A stretch of DNA of 23,764 nt from CAIWXH01 sp964555675 (GCA_964555675.1 CAZKTU010000086.1:1-23764); one strand, 5' to 3'. Counted from the first letter of the stretch, positions 1 through 6,242 are shown. Translations and numbers: made by a program. The notes: a model not told the origin generated them from the sequence alone.

Positions 1-39
1 TGTGGGGCGGCGGGGGGTCTGGGCGAGCGTGGTAGCCAT
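1..39 (-). CDS. 5' end of an unidentified gene downstream of tetR (partial)
   Basis: Reading leftwards, an ATG at 39-37 opens a frame that runs off the window edge and encodes MATTLAQTPRRPT. An AGAGGAG ribosome binding site lies about 7 bases upstream of it. It starts 17 bases after the tetR stop codon, so the two are probably one transcript. Genes following a small TetR repressor are often efflux transporters, but 13 residues are too few to identify this one; the function is unknown. Confidence 0.55.
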   Translation of the reverse strand, partial: MATTLAQTPRRPT

Positions 40-56
40 CGGTTCGCTCCTCTGTA

Positions 57-653
57 TTAACCCGGCAGCAGTCCGGCGAGCAGCAGGTCGAGGTAGGTAG
101 CCGCCAGGCTTGCCAGGCCGCCTTCGCCACGCTGCATCCATTCAAAGAAGGCCAGGAAGTAGGCCCCGCGCACCATCGCGGCCAGGCGTTCGGGTGGGGC
201 GTCGGCCCGCAGCTCGCCCCTGGCCTGGCCCTCGGCGATGATCCCGGCCAGCATGGCGTCGAGCTCGCCGATGCCCTGACGGTCGATGTTGAACAGGCTG
301 CGTCGGGTCAGCAGCTCGACGGTGAGGGCGCGCATCTCGGCCGGCTGGGCCTCGACGCCGGCGGCCAGGGTGGCGAGCAGGGCGTGGAGCCGAGCTGGGG
401 CGGGCAGCGCGGCGAAGGCGGGATCGGCGGCGAAGCGGGCCTCGAGCCGGTCCATCTGCAGGCGCCCGATGTGGTCGAGTACCGCCTCTTTGCTCGGGAA
501 GTGGGTGAAGAAGGTGCCTTTGGCCACTCCCGCCGCTTTGGCGATCTGTTCGACCGTCGTCGCCTCGTAGCCCTGGGTGGTGAACAGGCCCAGGGCCGCC
601 TGGAAGATGCGGCGGGCCGTGTCGGCTTTCTGCTGCTGGCGCTGGTTGCTCAT
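57..653 (-). CDS. TetR/AcrR-family transcriptional repressor
   Basis: This encodes a 198-residue protein of usual TetR length. Residues about 10-60 form the DNA-binding domain, with the typical helix-turn-helix core TVEQIAKAAGVAKGTFFTHF followed by PSKEAVL. The remaining residues form the helical ligand-binding and dimerisation half, which is not conserved enough to name a ligand. The start at 653 places the domain correctly, although no clear Shine-Dalgarno precedes it. The gene has its own near-consensus promoter (688-716), overlapped on its downstream side by a tandem palindrome (664-688), so it probably represses itself. It is followed on the same strand by the partial gene at 1-39, its probable target. 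It lies back to back with the lysine cluster, but its operator is about 65 bp from the lysine promoter, so control of that cluster is not indicated. Confidence 0.93.
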   Translation of the reverse strand: MSNQRQQQKADTARRIFQAALGLFTTQGYEATTVEQIAKAAGVAKGTFFTHFPSKEAVLDHIGRLQMDRLEARFAADPAFAALPAPARLHALLATLAAGVEAQPAEMRALTVELLTRRSLFNIDRQGIGELDAMLAGIIAEGQARGELRADAPPERLAAMVRGAYFLAFFEWMQRGEGGLASLAATYLDLLLAGLLPG

Positions 654-663
654 ACGTTTATGA

Positions 664-688
664 TGACCGCGGTCAGTGACTGCGGTCA
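664..688. promoter_or_regulatory. Tandem palindromic operator for the TetR repressor
   Basis: TGACCGCGGTCA (664-675) is a perfect 12-bp palindrome. One base later comes TGACTGCGGTCA (677-688), which differs from it at one position. The two together form a 25-bp imperfect palindrome, so two repressor dimers could bind with centres 13 bp apart. TGAC-N4-GTCA sites are typical of TetR regulators. The site abuts the -10 box of the tetR promoter and covers the expected start of transcription. The function is inferred from position and symmetry. Confidence 0.75.
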
Positions 689-716
689 GTATATCTGCCT
701 GTCAGCCCTCTGTCAA
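688..716 (-). promoter_or_regulatory. tetR promoter (TTGACA-17-TATACT)
   Basis: On the minus strand, TTGACA (716-711) is separated by 17 bases from TATACT (693-688). This is an almost perfect housekeeping-sigma promoter. Transcription would begin near 681, about 28 bases before the tetR start codon and inside the operator. Confidence 0.8.
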
Positions 717-753
717 GTGGTTTGTGGCGAAAGGCACAAAGGTGGTGGGCTGA

Positions 754-782
754 TTGACGCCTCCGGAAATCTATGCTATGCT
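754..782 (+). promoter_or_regulatory. Promoter of the lysine biosynthesis cluster
   Basis: TTGACG (754-759) and TATGCT (777-782) are spaced by 17 bases and face the lysine genes. Transcription would start near 789, about 19 bases before the lysine-rich leader ORF. That short distance fits an attenuation leader. Confidence 0.65.
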
Positions 783-807
783 CACGGCGCATTCGCCAAG
801 AGGCACC

Positions 808-867
808 ATGAATCATCTCTCGAAGCAGTCCAAGCGCGTGAAGAAGCCGGCCGAAAGGTCTGGTTAG
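808..867 (+). CDS. Lysine-rich attenuator leader peptide
   Basis: A 19-codon ORF with an AAGAGG ribosome binding site at 797-802 encodes MNHLSKQSKRVKKPAERSG. Four of the 19 codons are lysine AAG (823, 832, 841 and 844), the last two in tandem, followed by proline. The ORF lies between the promoter and a strong intrinsic terminator, directly upstream of lysine biosynthesis genes. It is the expected sensor of charged tRNA-Lys: a ribosome stalled at the tandem lysine codons leaves bases from about 857 onward free, while one that reaches the stop codon (865-867) covers them. A leader peptide with lysine codons is established for the Thermus thermophilus lysine cluster. The peptide itself probably has no other function. 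Confidence 0.82.
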   Translation: MNHLSKQSKRVKKPAERSG

Positions 868-913
868 CACCGCTTGCACGCGAGGATCGAGTGTAGGCCC
901 GGCTCACCAGACC
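857..913 (+). promoter_or_regulatory. Antiterminator helix of the lysine attenuator
   Basis: Bases 857-868 (GGTCTGGTTAGC) are complementary to 902-913 (GCTCACCAGACC) at 11 of 12 positions, with eight uninterrupted pairs. The 5' strand is the end of the leader ORF including its stop codon. The 3' strand is most of the left arm and part of the loop of the terminator. The two structures therefore exclude each other. The structure is read from complementarity; the regulatory role is inferred. Confidence 0.72.
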
Positions 914-940
914 AGATGGTGAGCCGGGCCTTCTGTTTGC
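895..940 (+). terminator. Attenuator terminator hairpin before the lysine genes
   Basis: A perfect 15-bp stem is formed by 895-909 and 917-931 (core arms GGCCCGGCTCACCA and TGGTGAGCCGGGCC) with a 7-base loop. It is followed by the T-rich TTCTGTTTG. It lies 27 bases after the leader stop codon and before the first structural gene, so it acts as a conditional terminator rather than an end-of-operon signal. Confidence 0.85.
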
Positions 941-958
941 CTACGACAAGGAGCAGCC

Positions 959-1075
959 ATGAAACCGCAGAGCCTGAAACCCACGCCCGTCGCCTACACG
1001 CCGCGCCACTGCCGCCCGGAGCTGTTCGGGGCCTGCCAAGTGAGACAAGGACATCCCCCCTATGCCGCCGTTTGA
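959..1075 (+). CDS. Putative 38-residue small ORF ahead of homocitrate synthase
   Basis: An ATG at 959 preceded by AAGGAG (948-953, 5-base spacing) opens a 38-codon frame ending in TGA at 1073-1075. It overlaps the first 14 bases of the homocitrate synthase gene in another frame. The peptide begins MKPQSLKPTPVAYTPRHC and contains two cysteines (18 and 26). The first 26 codons almost all end in G or C, as in real genes here. After that the pattern breaks where the ribosome binding site of the next gene is embedded. It has no recognisable domain. It could be a small protein or a device that couples translation to homocitrate synthase. Confidence 0.45.
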   Translation: MKPQSLKPTPVAYTPRHCRPELFGACQVRQGHPPYAAV

Positions 1076-2189
1076 CCACCTGGCCCTGGTCGATACGACG
1101 CTGCGCGAGGGCGAGCAGTTCGCCACGGCCCGCTTCAGCAGCGCTCAGCGCCTCGCCATCGCCGAGGCCCTCGCGGCCTTTGGGGTCGAGTATATCGAGC
1201 TGACCTCCCCGGCCGCCTCGCCGCAGAGCGCCCGCGATCTCGAGCAGATCGCCCGCCGCGGCCTCCGCTCGCGCATCCTCACCCACGTCCGCTGCCACCT
1301 GGACGACGCCCGCCTCGCCGTCGAGTGCGGGGCCCAGGGCGTGAACCTGCTCTACGCCACCTCAGAGCCGCTGCGCAAGGCCAGCCACGGCCGCAGCCTC
1401 GCTCAGATCGTCGAGGAGGCCGCCGCAGTCGTCGCCTACCTCCAGGCCTACGACGTCGAGATCCGCTTCTCCTGCGAAGACACCTTCCGCACCGCCCTCC
1501 CCGACCTGATCGCCACCTACAGCGCCGTAGCCGAGCTGGGCGTCCACCGCGTCGGCCTGGCCGACACCGTGGGCATCGCCACGCCGCGCCAGGTCTACGC
1601 CACCGTGGCCCAGGTGCGCGCCGCCGTGAGCTGCGACATCGAGTTCCACGGCCACAACGACGCCGGCTGCGCCGTGGCCAACGCCTTCTGCGCCGCCGAG
1701 GGCGGGGCCACCCACCTCGATGTGACCGTGCTGGGCATCGGCGAGCGCAATGGCATCGCCTCGCTCGGCGGCATGGTCGCCCGCCTGGCCACCCTCGACC
1801 CGGCGCTGGTGGCCCGCTACGAGCTGGCCATGCTGCCCGAGCTCGACGCCATGGTCGCCGCGATGGTGGGCGTGCCCATCCCCTTCGACGCGCCGATCTC
1901 GAGCCCCTACGCATGGCACCACAAGGCCGGCCTGCACACCAAGGCCGTGCTCAACGACCCGCGCAGCTACGAGGTGCTCGACCCCGCCGCCTTCGGCCGC
2001 GCGCGCACCGTCGCCGTGGCCCACAGGCTGGTCGGCTGGCACGCCGTGGCCGAGCGGGCCCGCGAGCTGGGCTTCTACCTCGGCGAGCAGGCCGCCCGCC
2101 AGGCCGCCGCCCGCATCAAGGCCCTCGGCGACGAGCACGAGCTGGATAGCACGACGGTGGATGAGCTGCTATACGAGTATGCGGAGTAG
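1062..2189 (+). CDS. hcs: Homocitrate synthase (lysine biosynthesis, AAA pathway)
   Basis: This enzyme condenses acetyl-CoA and 2-oxoglutarate to homocitrate, the first step of the alpha-aminoadipate route to lysine. The 375-residue product is a DRE-TIM-metallolyase: DTTLREGEQF at 11-20 holds the catalytic Arg15 and metal ligand Asp11, FHGHND at 195-200 supplies two histidine ligands, and LGIGERNG follows as in Thermus homocitrate synthase. It resembles the Thermus enzyme along most of its length, including SPQSARDLEQIA and YEVLDPAAFGR. The start at 1062 has AAGGA 11 bases upstream and places the catalytic motif at the normal distance. Six bases separate it from the homoaconitase gene. Isopropylmalate synthase is the main alternative; the LysW and homoisocitrate dehydrogenase neighbours argue for homocitrate synthase. 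Confidence 0.92.
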   Translation: MPPFDHLALVDTTLREGEQFATARFSSAQRLAIAEALAAFGVEYIELTSPAASPQSARDLEQIARRGLRSRILTHVRCHLDDARLAVECGAQGVNLLYATSEPLRKASHGRSLAQIVEEAAAVVAYLQAYDVEIRFSCEDTFRTALPDLIATYSAVAELGVHRVGLADTVGIATPRQVYATVAQVRAAVSCDIEFHGHNDAGCAVANAFCAAEGGATHLDVTVLGIGERNGIASLGGMVARLATLDPALVARYELAMLPELDAMVAAMVGVPIPFDAPISSPYAWHHKAGLHTKAVLNDPRSYEVLDPAAFGRARTVAVAHRLVGWHAVAERARELGFYLGEQAARQAAARIKALGDEHELDSTTVDELLYEYAE

Positions 2190-2195
2190 GCGATC

Positions 2196-3479
2196 ATGGC
2201 ACAGACATTGAGCGAGCAGATCCTCTCGCGGGCCGCCGGCAGGCCCGTGGCCGCGGGCGAGGTGGTGACGGTGGACGTGGACCTGGTGATGATGCACGAC
2301 AGTCTGTCGCCGAGCATCATCAGGGTGCTGCACGAGGAGCTTGGCGCCGAGCGGGTCTGGGACCCCGAGCGCATCGCGGTGGTGATCGACCACGTGGCCC
2401 CCGCGGCCAGCGTGCAGACCGCCGAGAAGCAGTCTGATCTGCGCCGCTGGGCCCGCGCCCAGGGCATCGGCAACCTCTTCGACGTGGGCCGCGGTATCTC
2501 GCACCCGGTGCTGGTCGAGGAGGGCCTGGCCCGCCCCGGGATGGTCATCGTCGGCAGCGACAGCCATTCGACGGCCTACGGCTGCGTGGCCGCCTTCGGC
2601 ACCGGCATGGGCACGACCGACATCGCCCTGGCCGCCGCCACGGGCCGCACCTGGTTCCGCGTGCCCGAGACGGTGCTGGTGCGGGCCGCGGGCGCCTTCC
2701 GCCCCGGCGTGAGCGCGAAAGACCTGGCCCTGCGCGCCGCCCGCCACCTGCGGGCCGACGGCGCGACCTACGCCGCCGTCGAGTGGCACGGCGTCGAGGC
2801 CCTCTCGGTGATGGAGCGCATGACCCTGGCGACCCTCTCGATCGAGGTGGGCGCCAAGGCCGGGATCGTGCCGCCAGTCTTCCAGGACGGGGCGGGCGCC
2901 GACGCGGTGCTGCCGCCGGCCCGGCTCGCGCCCCTGCGGCCCGCGACCGACCCCGGTTTCCTCGCCGTGCAGGCGGGCGCGAGCTACAGCCAGGTGCTCG
3001 AGATCGACCTGGGCCGCCTCGAGCCCCAGGTAAGCGCGCCCCACACGGTCGACAATGTGAGCGACCTGAGCGACCTGGGCCGGGTGGCCGTGGACGTGGT
3101 CTACCTGGGCACCTGCACCAACGGCCACTACGAGGACATGGCCGCCGCCGCGCGCCTGCTCAAGGGTCGCCGCCTGGCCTCGGGGATGCGCATGCTGGTC
3201 GTGCCCGCCAGCGCCCAGGCCCTCCAGCGGGCCGCCGAGGACGGCACCCTGGCCACGCTCCTGGCCGCCGGTGCGACCATCGGGACGCCCGGCTGCGGCG
3301 CGTGCATCGGCCGCCACATGGGCGTGCTGGCCCCCGGCGAGGTCTGCCTCTTCACCGGCAATCGCAACTTCCGGGGCCGCATGGGCAGCCCCGAGGCGAC
3401 GATCTACCTGGCCTCGCCCGAGGTGGCCGCCGCGACCGCGCTGACCGGCTATATTACCCACCCGCAGGAGGTGCTCTGA
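2196..3479 (+). CDS. lysT: Homoaconitase large subunit
   Basis: With the small subunit encoded next, this protein isomerises homocitrate to homoisocitrate through cis-homoaconitate. The 427-residue sequence is a prokaryotic-type aconitase/isopropylmalate isomerase large subunit. The three [4Fe-4S] ligands are visible as Cys307 in YLGTCTNG and Cys367 and Cys370 in GCGACIG. VGSDSHSTAYG is the conserved substrate-region motif. The stop codon overlaps the start of the small subunit by one base (TGATG), implying translational coupling. By sequence alone it could be 3-isopropylmalate dehydratase (LeuC); the assignment to lysine synthesis rests on its place between homocitrate synthase and homoisocitrate dehydrogenase. 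Confidence 0.88.
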   Translation: MAQTLSEQILSRAAGRPVAAGEVVTVDVDLVMMHDSLSPSIIRVLHEELGAERVWDPERIAVVIDHVAPAASVQTAEKQSDLRRWARAQGIGNLFDVGRGISHPVLVEEGLARPGMVIVGSDSHSTAYGCVAAFGTGMGTTDIALAAATGRTWFRVPETVLVRAAGAFRPGVSAKDLALRAARHLRADGATYAAVEWHGVEALSVMERMTLATLSIEVGAKAGIVPPVFQDGAGADAVLPPARLAPLRPATDPGFLAVQAGASYSQVLEIDLGRLEPQVSAPHTVDNVSDLSDLGRVAVDVVYLGTCTNGHYEDMAAAARLLKGRRLASGMRMLVVPASAQALQRAAEDGTLATLLAAGATIGTPGCGACIGRHMGVLAPGEVCLFTGNRNFRGRMGSPEATIYLASPEVAAATALTGYITHPQEVL

Positions 3480-3982
3480 TGGCCCGTGTATGGATTTTCG
3501 GCCAGGATATCAACACCGACCAGATCGTCCCGGGGCGCTATGCGCCCTACATGCTCAAGAACGAGGACGACCTGCGCAAGTACCCCTTCGTCGAGCACCG
3601 GCCCGACTTCGCCGGCGCGGTGCAGCCGGGTGACCTGCTGGTCGCGGGCAACAACTTCGGCTGCGGCAGCTCGCGCGAGTACGCGCCCCTGGCCCTGCGC
3701 CTGGTCGGGGTGGGCGCGATCGTGGCCCCGCTCTTCGCGCGGATCTTCTTTCGCAACGCGCTCAACCTGGGCATCCCCTGCTTCACCGCCGACCTGACCG
3801 CCGAGCTGCGCGACGGCCAGGAGGTCGAGCTGCGCCTCGACGAGGGCCTGATCCTCACCGACGACGGGCGGCGCGTGCAGCTGCCCCCGCCCCCGGCCTT
3901 CCTGCGCGAGGTCTGGGCCGCCGGCGGGATCGTGCCCTTCTACCGGCAACACGGCCGCTTCCCCGGCGAGGTGGCCCGCTGA
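3479..3982 (+). CDS. lysU: Homoaconitase small subunit
   Basis: This 167-residue swivelling-domain subunit completes the homoaconitase heterodimer. It begins MARVWIFGQDINTDQIVPGR, and the substrate-loop region that follows contains YAPYM. The conserved GCGSSREYAP and FARIFFRNALNLGIP motifs follow, and the C-terminus is HGRFPGEVAR, similar to the Thermus protein. The length is normal. Its ATG overlaps the last base of the large-subunit stop codon. The loop that distinguishes homoaconitase from isopropylmalate isomerase is not diagnostic enough to be certain from the sequence alone; the context supports homoaconitase. Confidence 0.87.
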   Translation: MARVWIFGQDINTDQIVPGRYAPYMLKNEDDLRKYPFVEHRPDFAGAVQPGDLLVAGNNFGCGSSREYAPLALRLVGVGAIVAPLFARIFFRNALNLGIPCFTADLTAELRDGQEVELRLDEGLILTDDGRRVQLPPPPAFLREVWAAGGIVPFYRQHGRFPGEVAR

Positions 3983-4014
3983 CACTGGTACCGCTCGGCC
4001 TTAATCGCGCGAGG

Positions 4015-4164
4015 TTTTACCACGAAGGGCACGAAGGTCACGAAGATGGGAGAGAAGCCGTGCTGTGGCGAGGCGTTGCGAGCCGCTCGCTCGGCGCAGG
4101 CGTTCAACCTGGGCGCTGAACGAGCTCAAGCCCTTCGCGTGCTTCGTGGTCTTCGTGGTGAAAA
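4015..4164. repeat. 150-bp inverted-repeat (MITE-like) element with CACGAAG ends
   Basis: The left end has TTTT followed by three 9-mers, ACCACGAAG, GGCACGAAG and GTCACGAAG (4019-4045). The right end has the complementary CTTCGCGTG, CTTCGTGGT and CTTCGTGGT (4133-4159), then GAAAA. The two ends are inverted relative to each other around about 87 bases of unrelated sequence. CACGAAG-type repeats are common non-coding intergenic elements in many bacteria. The element lies between homoaconitase and homoisocitrate dehydrogenase and encodes nothing convincing. Whether it moves is unknown. Confidence 0.65.
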
Positions 4165-4187
4165 ACCCGGCGCCCATTTCCGTCGAC

Positions 4188-4238
4188 GACTTGTGGGGGT
4201 GCCTTAGTGTCCTGGTCGCGTCGAGCGACCCACAAGTC
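4188..4238 (+). promoter_or_regulatory. Nested alternative hairpins before homoisocitrate dehydrogenase
   Basis: GACTTGTGGG (4188-4197) pairs perfectly with CCCACAAGTC (4229-4238). Inside, GGTCGC (4214-4219) pairs with GCGACC (4225-4230). The two stems share bases 4229-4230, so they compete at that point. The structure ends 16 bases before the start codon. There is no T-run, so it is not a normal terminator; a role in RNA stability or translation is possible but unproven. Confidence 0.45.
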
Positions 4239-4254
4239 AGCACAGCGAGAACCG

Positions 4255-5253
4255 ATGATGCGCATCTGTGTGATAGCGGGCGATGGGATCGGCCCCGAGG
4301 TGATCGGGGCGGCGACGCGGGTGCTGTTGGCCCTGGCGCCCGCCGCCGAGCTGGTTGAGGCCGAGGCGGGCTGGGGCGCCTTCGAGCGCCACGGCGCGGC
4401 CCTGCCGGCGGCGACCCTGGCGGCGGCCCGCGCGGCCGACGCGGTGCTCTTCGGCGCCGTGGCCTCGCCCAGCCACGCCGTGCCGGGCTACAGCAGCCCG
4501 ATCGTGCGGCTGCGGCGCGAGCTGGACCTCTATGCCAACTTCAGGCCGACCCTGGGGCCGGGGGTCGACCTGGTGATTGTGCGCGAGAATACCGAGGGCC
4601 TCTACGCGGGGCGCGAGCGGCTCGAGGACGGCGGCGACACGGCGATCGCCGAGCGGGTGATCACGCGGCGGGCCTCGACCCGCATCGTGCGGGCGGCCTG
4701 CGAGCTGGCGCGGCGGCGCGCGGCCGAGCTGGGCCGCCCGGGGCGGGTGACCCTCGTGCACAAGGCCAACGTCCTGCGGGTGAGCGACGGGCTCTTCCGC
4801 GAGGCGGCCCTGGCCGTGGCCCGCGACTACCCCGAGGTTGTTCTGGACGAGCTACTGGTCGACGTGGCGGCCATGCGCGTCGCCCAGAGCCCGGGCCGTT
4901 TCGACGTGGTGGTGACGACCAACCTCTTCGGCGACATCCTCTCGGATGTGGCCTGCATCCACGGCGGCGGGCTCGGCCTGGCCGCCTCTGCCAACCTCGG
5001 CGACGGCCGGGGCCTGTTCGAGCCCGTCCACGGCGCCGCGCCCGACATCGTCGGTAGGGGGATCGCCAACCCCTTGGCCGCCTTCGAGTGCGTCGCCATG
5101 CTGCTGGAGTGGCGGGGCTTGACCGCCGAGGCGGGTCGCCTGCGCGCCGCAGCCGCCGCAACCCTGGCCGACGGCCCGCGCACGCCCGATCTGGGCGGCG
5201 CGGCGGGCACCGCCGATGTGACCGAAGCGATCCTTAGCCGGTTAGAAGCATGA
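4255..5253 (+). CDS. Homoisocitrate dehydrogenase
   Basis: This enzyme oxidatively decarboxylates homoisocitrate to 2-oxoadipate using NAD+. The 332-residue protein belongs to the isocitrate/isopropylmalate dehydrogenase family: IAGDGIGPEV near the N-terminus, RLRRELDLYANFRP, IVRENTEGLYAG, the catalytic Lys in VTLVHKANVL, TTNLFGDILSD for metal binding, and FEPVHGAAPDI for nucleotide binding. The combination of EAEAGWGAFER and GPRTPDLGG closely resembles Thermus homoisocitrate dehydrogenase. ATG codons at 4255 and 4258 are both possible starts; the upstream in-frame ATG at 4207 falls in the hairpin region and adds no conserved sequence. A 272-base gap with the inverted-repeat element separates it from lysU. 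Isopropylmalate dehydrogenase is the alternative. Confidence 0.87.
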   Translation: MMRICVIAGDGIGPEVIGAATRVLLALAPAAELVEAEAGWGAFERHGAALPAATLAAARAADAVLFGAVASPSHAVPGYSSPIVRLRRELDLYANFRPTLGPGVDLVIVRENTEGLYAGRERLEDGGDTAIAERVITRRASTRIVRAACELARRRAAELGRPGRVTLVHKANVLRVSDGLFREAALAVARDYPEVVLDELLVDVAAMRVAQSPGRFDVVVTTNLFGDILSDVACIHGGGLGLAASANLGDGRGLFEPVHGAAPDIVGRGIANPLAAFECVAMLLEWRGLTAEAGRLRAAAAATLADGPRTPDLGGAAGTADVTEAILSRLEA

Positions 5254-5254
5254 A

Positions 5255-5275
5255 GGGCGGCCACTGTGGCCGCCC
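5255..5275 (+). promoter_or_regulatory. Intercistronic hairpin before lysW
   Basis: GGGCGGCCA (5255-5263) and TGGCCGCCC (5267-5275) form a perfect 9-bp stem with a 3-base loop. It begins one base after the homoisocitrate dehydrogenase stop codon and ends two bases before the lysW Shine-Dalgarno. No T-run follows, so it probably marks RNA processing or protection rather than termination. Confidence 0.5.
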
Positions 5276-5294
5276 GTAGAAGGAGCCTAGCGCC

Positions 5295-5462
5295 ATGACC
5301 GCCACCTGCCCCGAGTGCGAGGCCGAGCTGACCCTGGCCGCCGACACGATGGAGAGTGAGATCGTCGCCTGCCCCGACTGCGGAGCCGAGCTCGAGGTCG
5401 TCAGTATTGAGCCGCCGACCCTGGCCCTGGCCCCCCAGGTCGAGGAGGATTGGGGGGAGTGA
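5295..5462 (+). CDS. lysW: LysW amino-group carrier protein
   Basis: LysW is the small acidic carrier to whose C-terminal glutamate alpha-aminoadipate is attached, protecting its amino group during conversion to lysine. The 55-residue protein has a four-cysteine zinc knuckle (Cys5, Cys8, Cys26 and Cys29 in CPEC and CPDCG), a Glu/Asp-rich surface, and ends in EDWGE, the family's signature tail, with Glu55 as the attachment residue. The start has a strong AGAAGGAG site 9 bases upstream (5278-5285). The gene follows homoisocitrate dehydrogenase on the same strand. A convergent gene ends 11 bases after it, so the lysW transcript must stop or become antisense there. Confidence 0.95.
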   Translation: MTATCPECEAELTLAADTMESEIVACPDCGAELEVVSIEPPTLALAPQVEEDWGE

Positions 5463-5473
5463 GCCTGCTGGGG

Positions 5474-6220
5474 CTACGCCGTGCGCGCGAACATCCCCCT
5501 GGCCTGGTCGCCGAGCTGCTGCCAGCGGCTACGCGGCGCGGGCTCGGGCTCGCCCTTGCCGATGCTCTGGGCGACCAGCTTCGCGCCGCGGCGCAGCAGT
5601 TCGGTCGCGGCCAGGCCGCGGGCGACGTCGAGGGCCCGGTCGGCCGTGGCTCCGGCCAGGGCCGAGGCGCCCTTGAGGGTGTACAGCGGCGAGCGCAGGC
5701 TGGCGTCCATCAGCTTCTGCTCGATAATCGTCGCCGTAGCGCAGAGGACCGCGCCGGCGGCCAGGTTGCCGACGGCGACGCCGCGCAGCCCGAGCAGGCC
5801 CTGCTTCGCCTCGGCCGGGGCGCCCGCGGCCGGGGTCAGGCCATCCTCCATGGGGGTGCGGTCGCCGGGGACGCTCTCGGCGGCCTTGCGGTTGAGCACC
5901 CCGCCGACCAGGGTCAAGGCCAGGACGCTGCCCACGGCGATATCCTGGATCCGCGTGAAGGGGCGCAGCTCGGGGCTCATCAGGCGGGGGTCGGCCAGGC
6001 GCATGCCGGCCCAGCCTGCCCCGATCGCCAGGGCGCTGCCAAGCCCGAAGGGGATGAAGTTCTCCCAGGCCTGGTTGGCGACGGCCCCGCGGTCGCCGGG
6101 CAGAGTGGCCTTGCTGACGGCGGGGTTCAGGGCGGCGATGCCGAAGACGTTGCCGCCAACCCAGATAGTCATGCCCGCGTCGAAGGTTGCGTGCATGGCG
6201 GTGCGCATCATGTGATTCAT
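5474..6220 (-). CDS. Membrane protein of unknown function inside the lys cluster
   Basis: A 248-residue protein encoded opposite to the lysine genes. About four hydrophobic, Gly/Ala-rich stretches (residues 17-32, 55-75, 92-110 and 147-167) look like membrane segments. The stretch between the third and fourth is Pro/Ala/Asp-rich, and the C-terminal 60 residues are hydrophilic with an Arg/Gln-rich tail (RSRWQQLGDQARGMF). No catalytic motif or family was recognised. GGAGG lies 9 bases upstream of the start. Its stop codon is 11 bases from the lysW stop, and its start faces lysX across a 155-base region with a perfect dyad. Its G+C-rich codon use matches the neighbours, so recent foreign origin is not evident. 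Being real rather than antisense noise is supported by the ribosome binding site and the ordered hydrophobic segments. Confidence 0.75.
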   Translation of the reverse strand: MNHMMRTAMHATFDAGMTIWVGGNVFGIAALNPAVSKATLPGDRGAVANQAWENFIPFGLGSALAIGAGWAGMRLADPRLMSPELRPFTRIQDIAVGSVLALTLVGGVLNRKAAESVPGDRTPMEDGLTPAAGAPAEAKQGLLGLRGVAVGNLAAGAVLCATATIIEQKLMDASLRSPLYTLKGASALAGATADRALDVARGLAATELLRRGAKLVAQSIGKGEPEPAPRSRWQQLGDQARGMFARTA

Positions 6221-6242
6221 CTTGCTTGCCTCCGTATCGCTA

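Noticed and set aside
384..896. A 170-codon plus-strand frame opposite tetR and into the lysine leader
   Set aside because: It runs through the TetR operator, two promoters and the leader ORF, has no recognisable domain and no plausible start.
2169..3461. A 430-codon minus-strand frame opposite the homoaconitase large subunit
   Set aside because: It is the shadow of a well-identified gene, is rich in Gly, His, Ala and Arg, and shows no domain.
4001..4243. An 80-codon minus-strand frame containing FFTTKTTKHAKG and LRDLRALRG
   Set aside because: These peptides are simply translations of the CACGAAG inverted-repeat ends, a frequent false gene call.
3983..4254. A conventional terminator or a second promoter between lysU and homoisocitrate dehydrogenase
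   Set aside because: No stem followed by a T-run and no well-spaced -35/-10 pair was found. Only the inverted-repeat element and the nested hairpins are supported.
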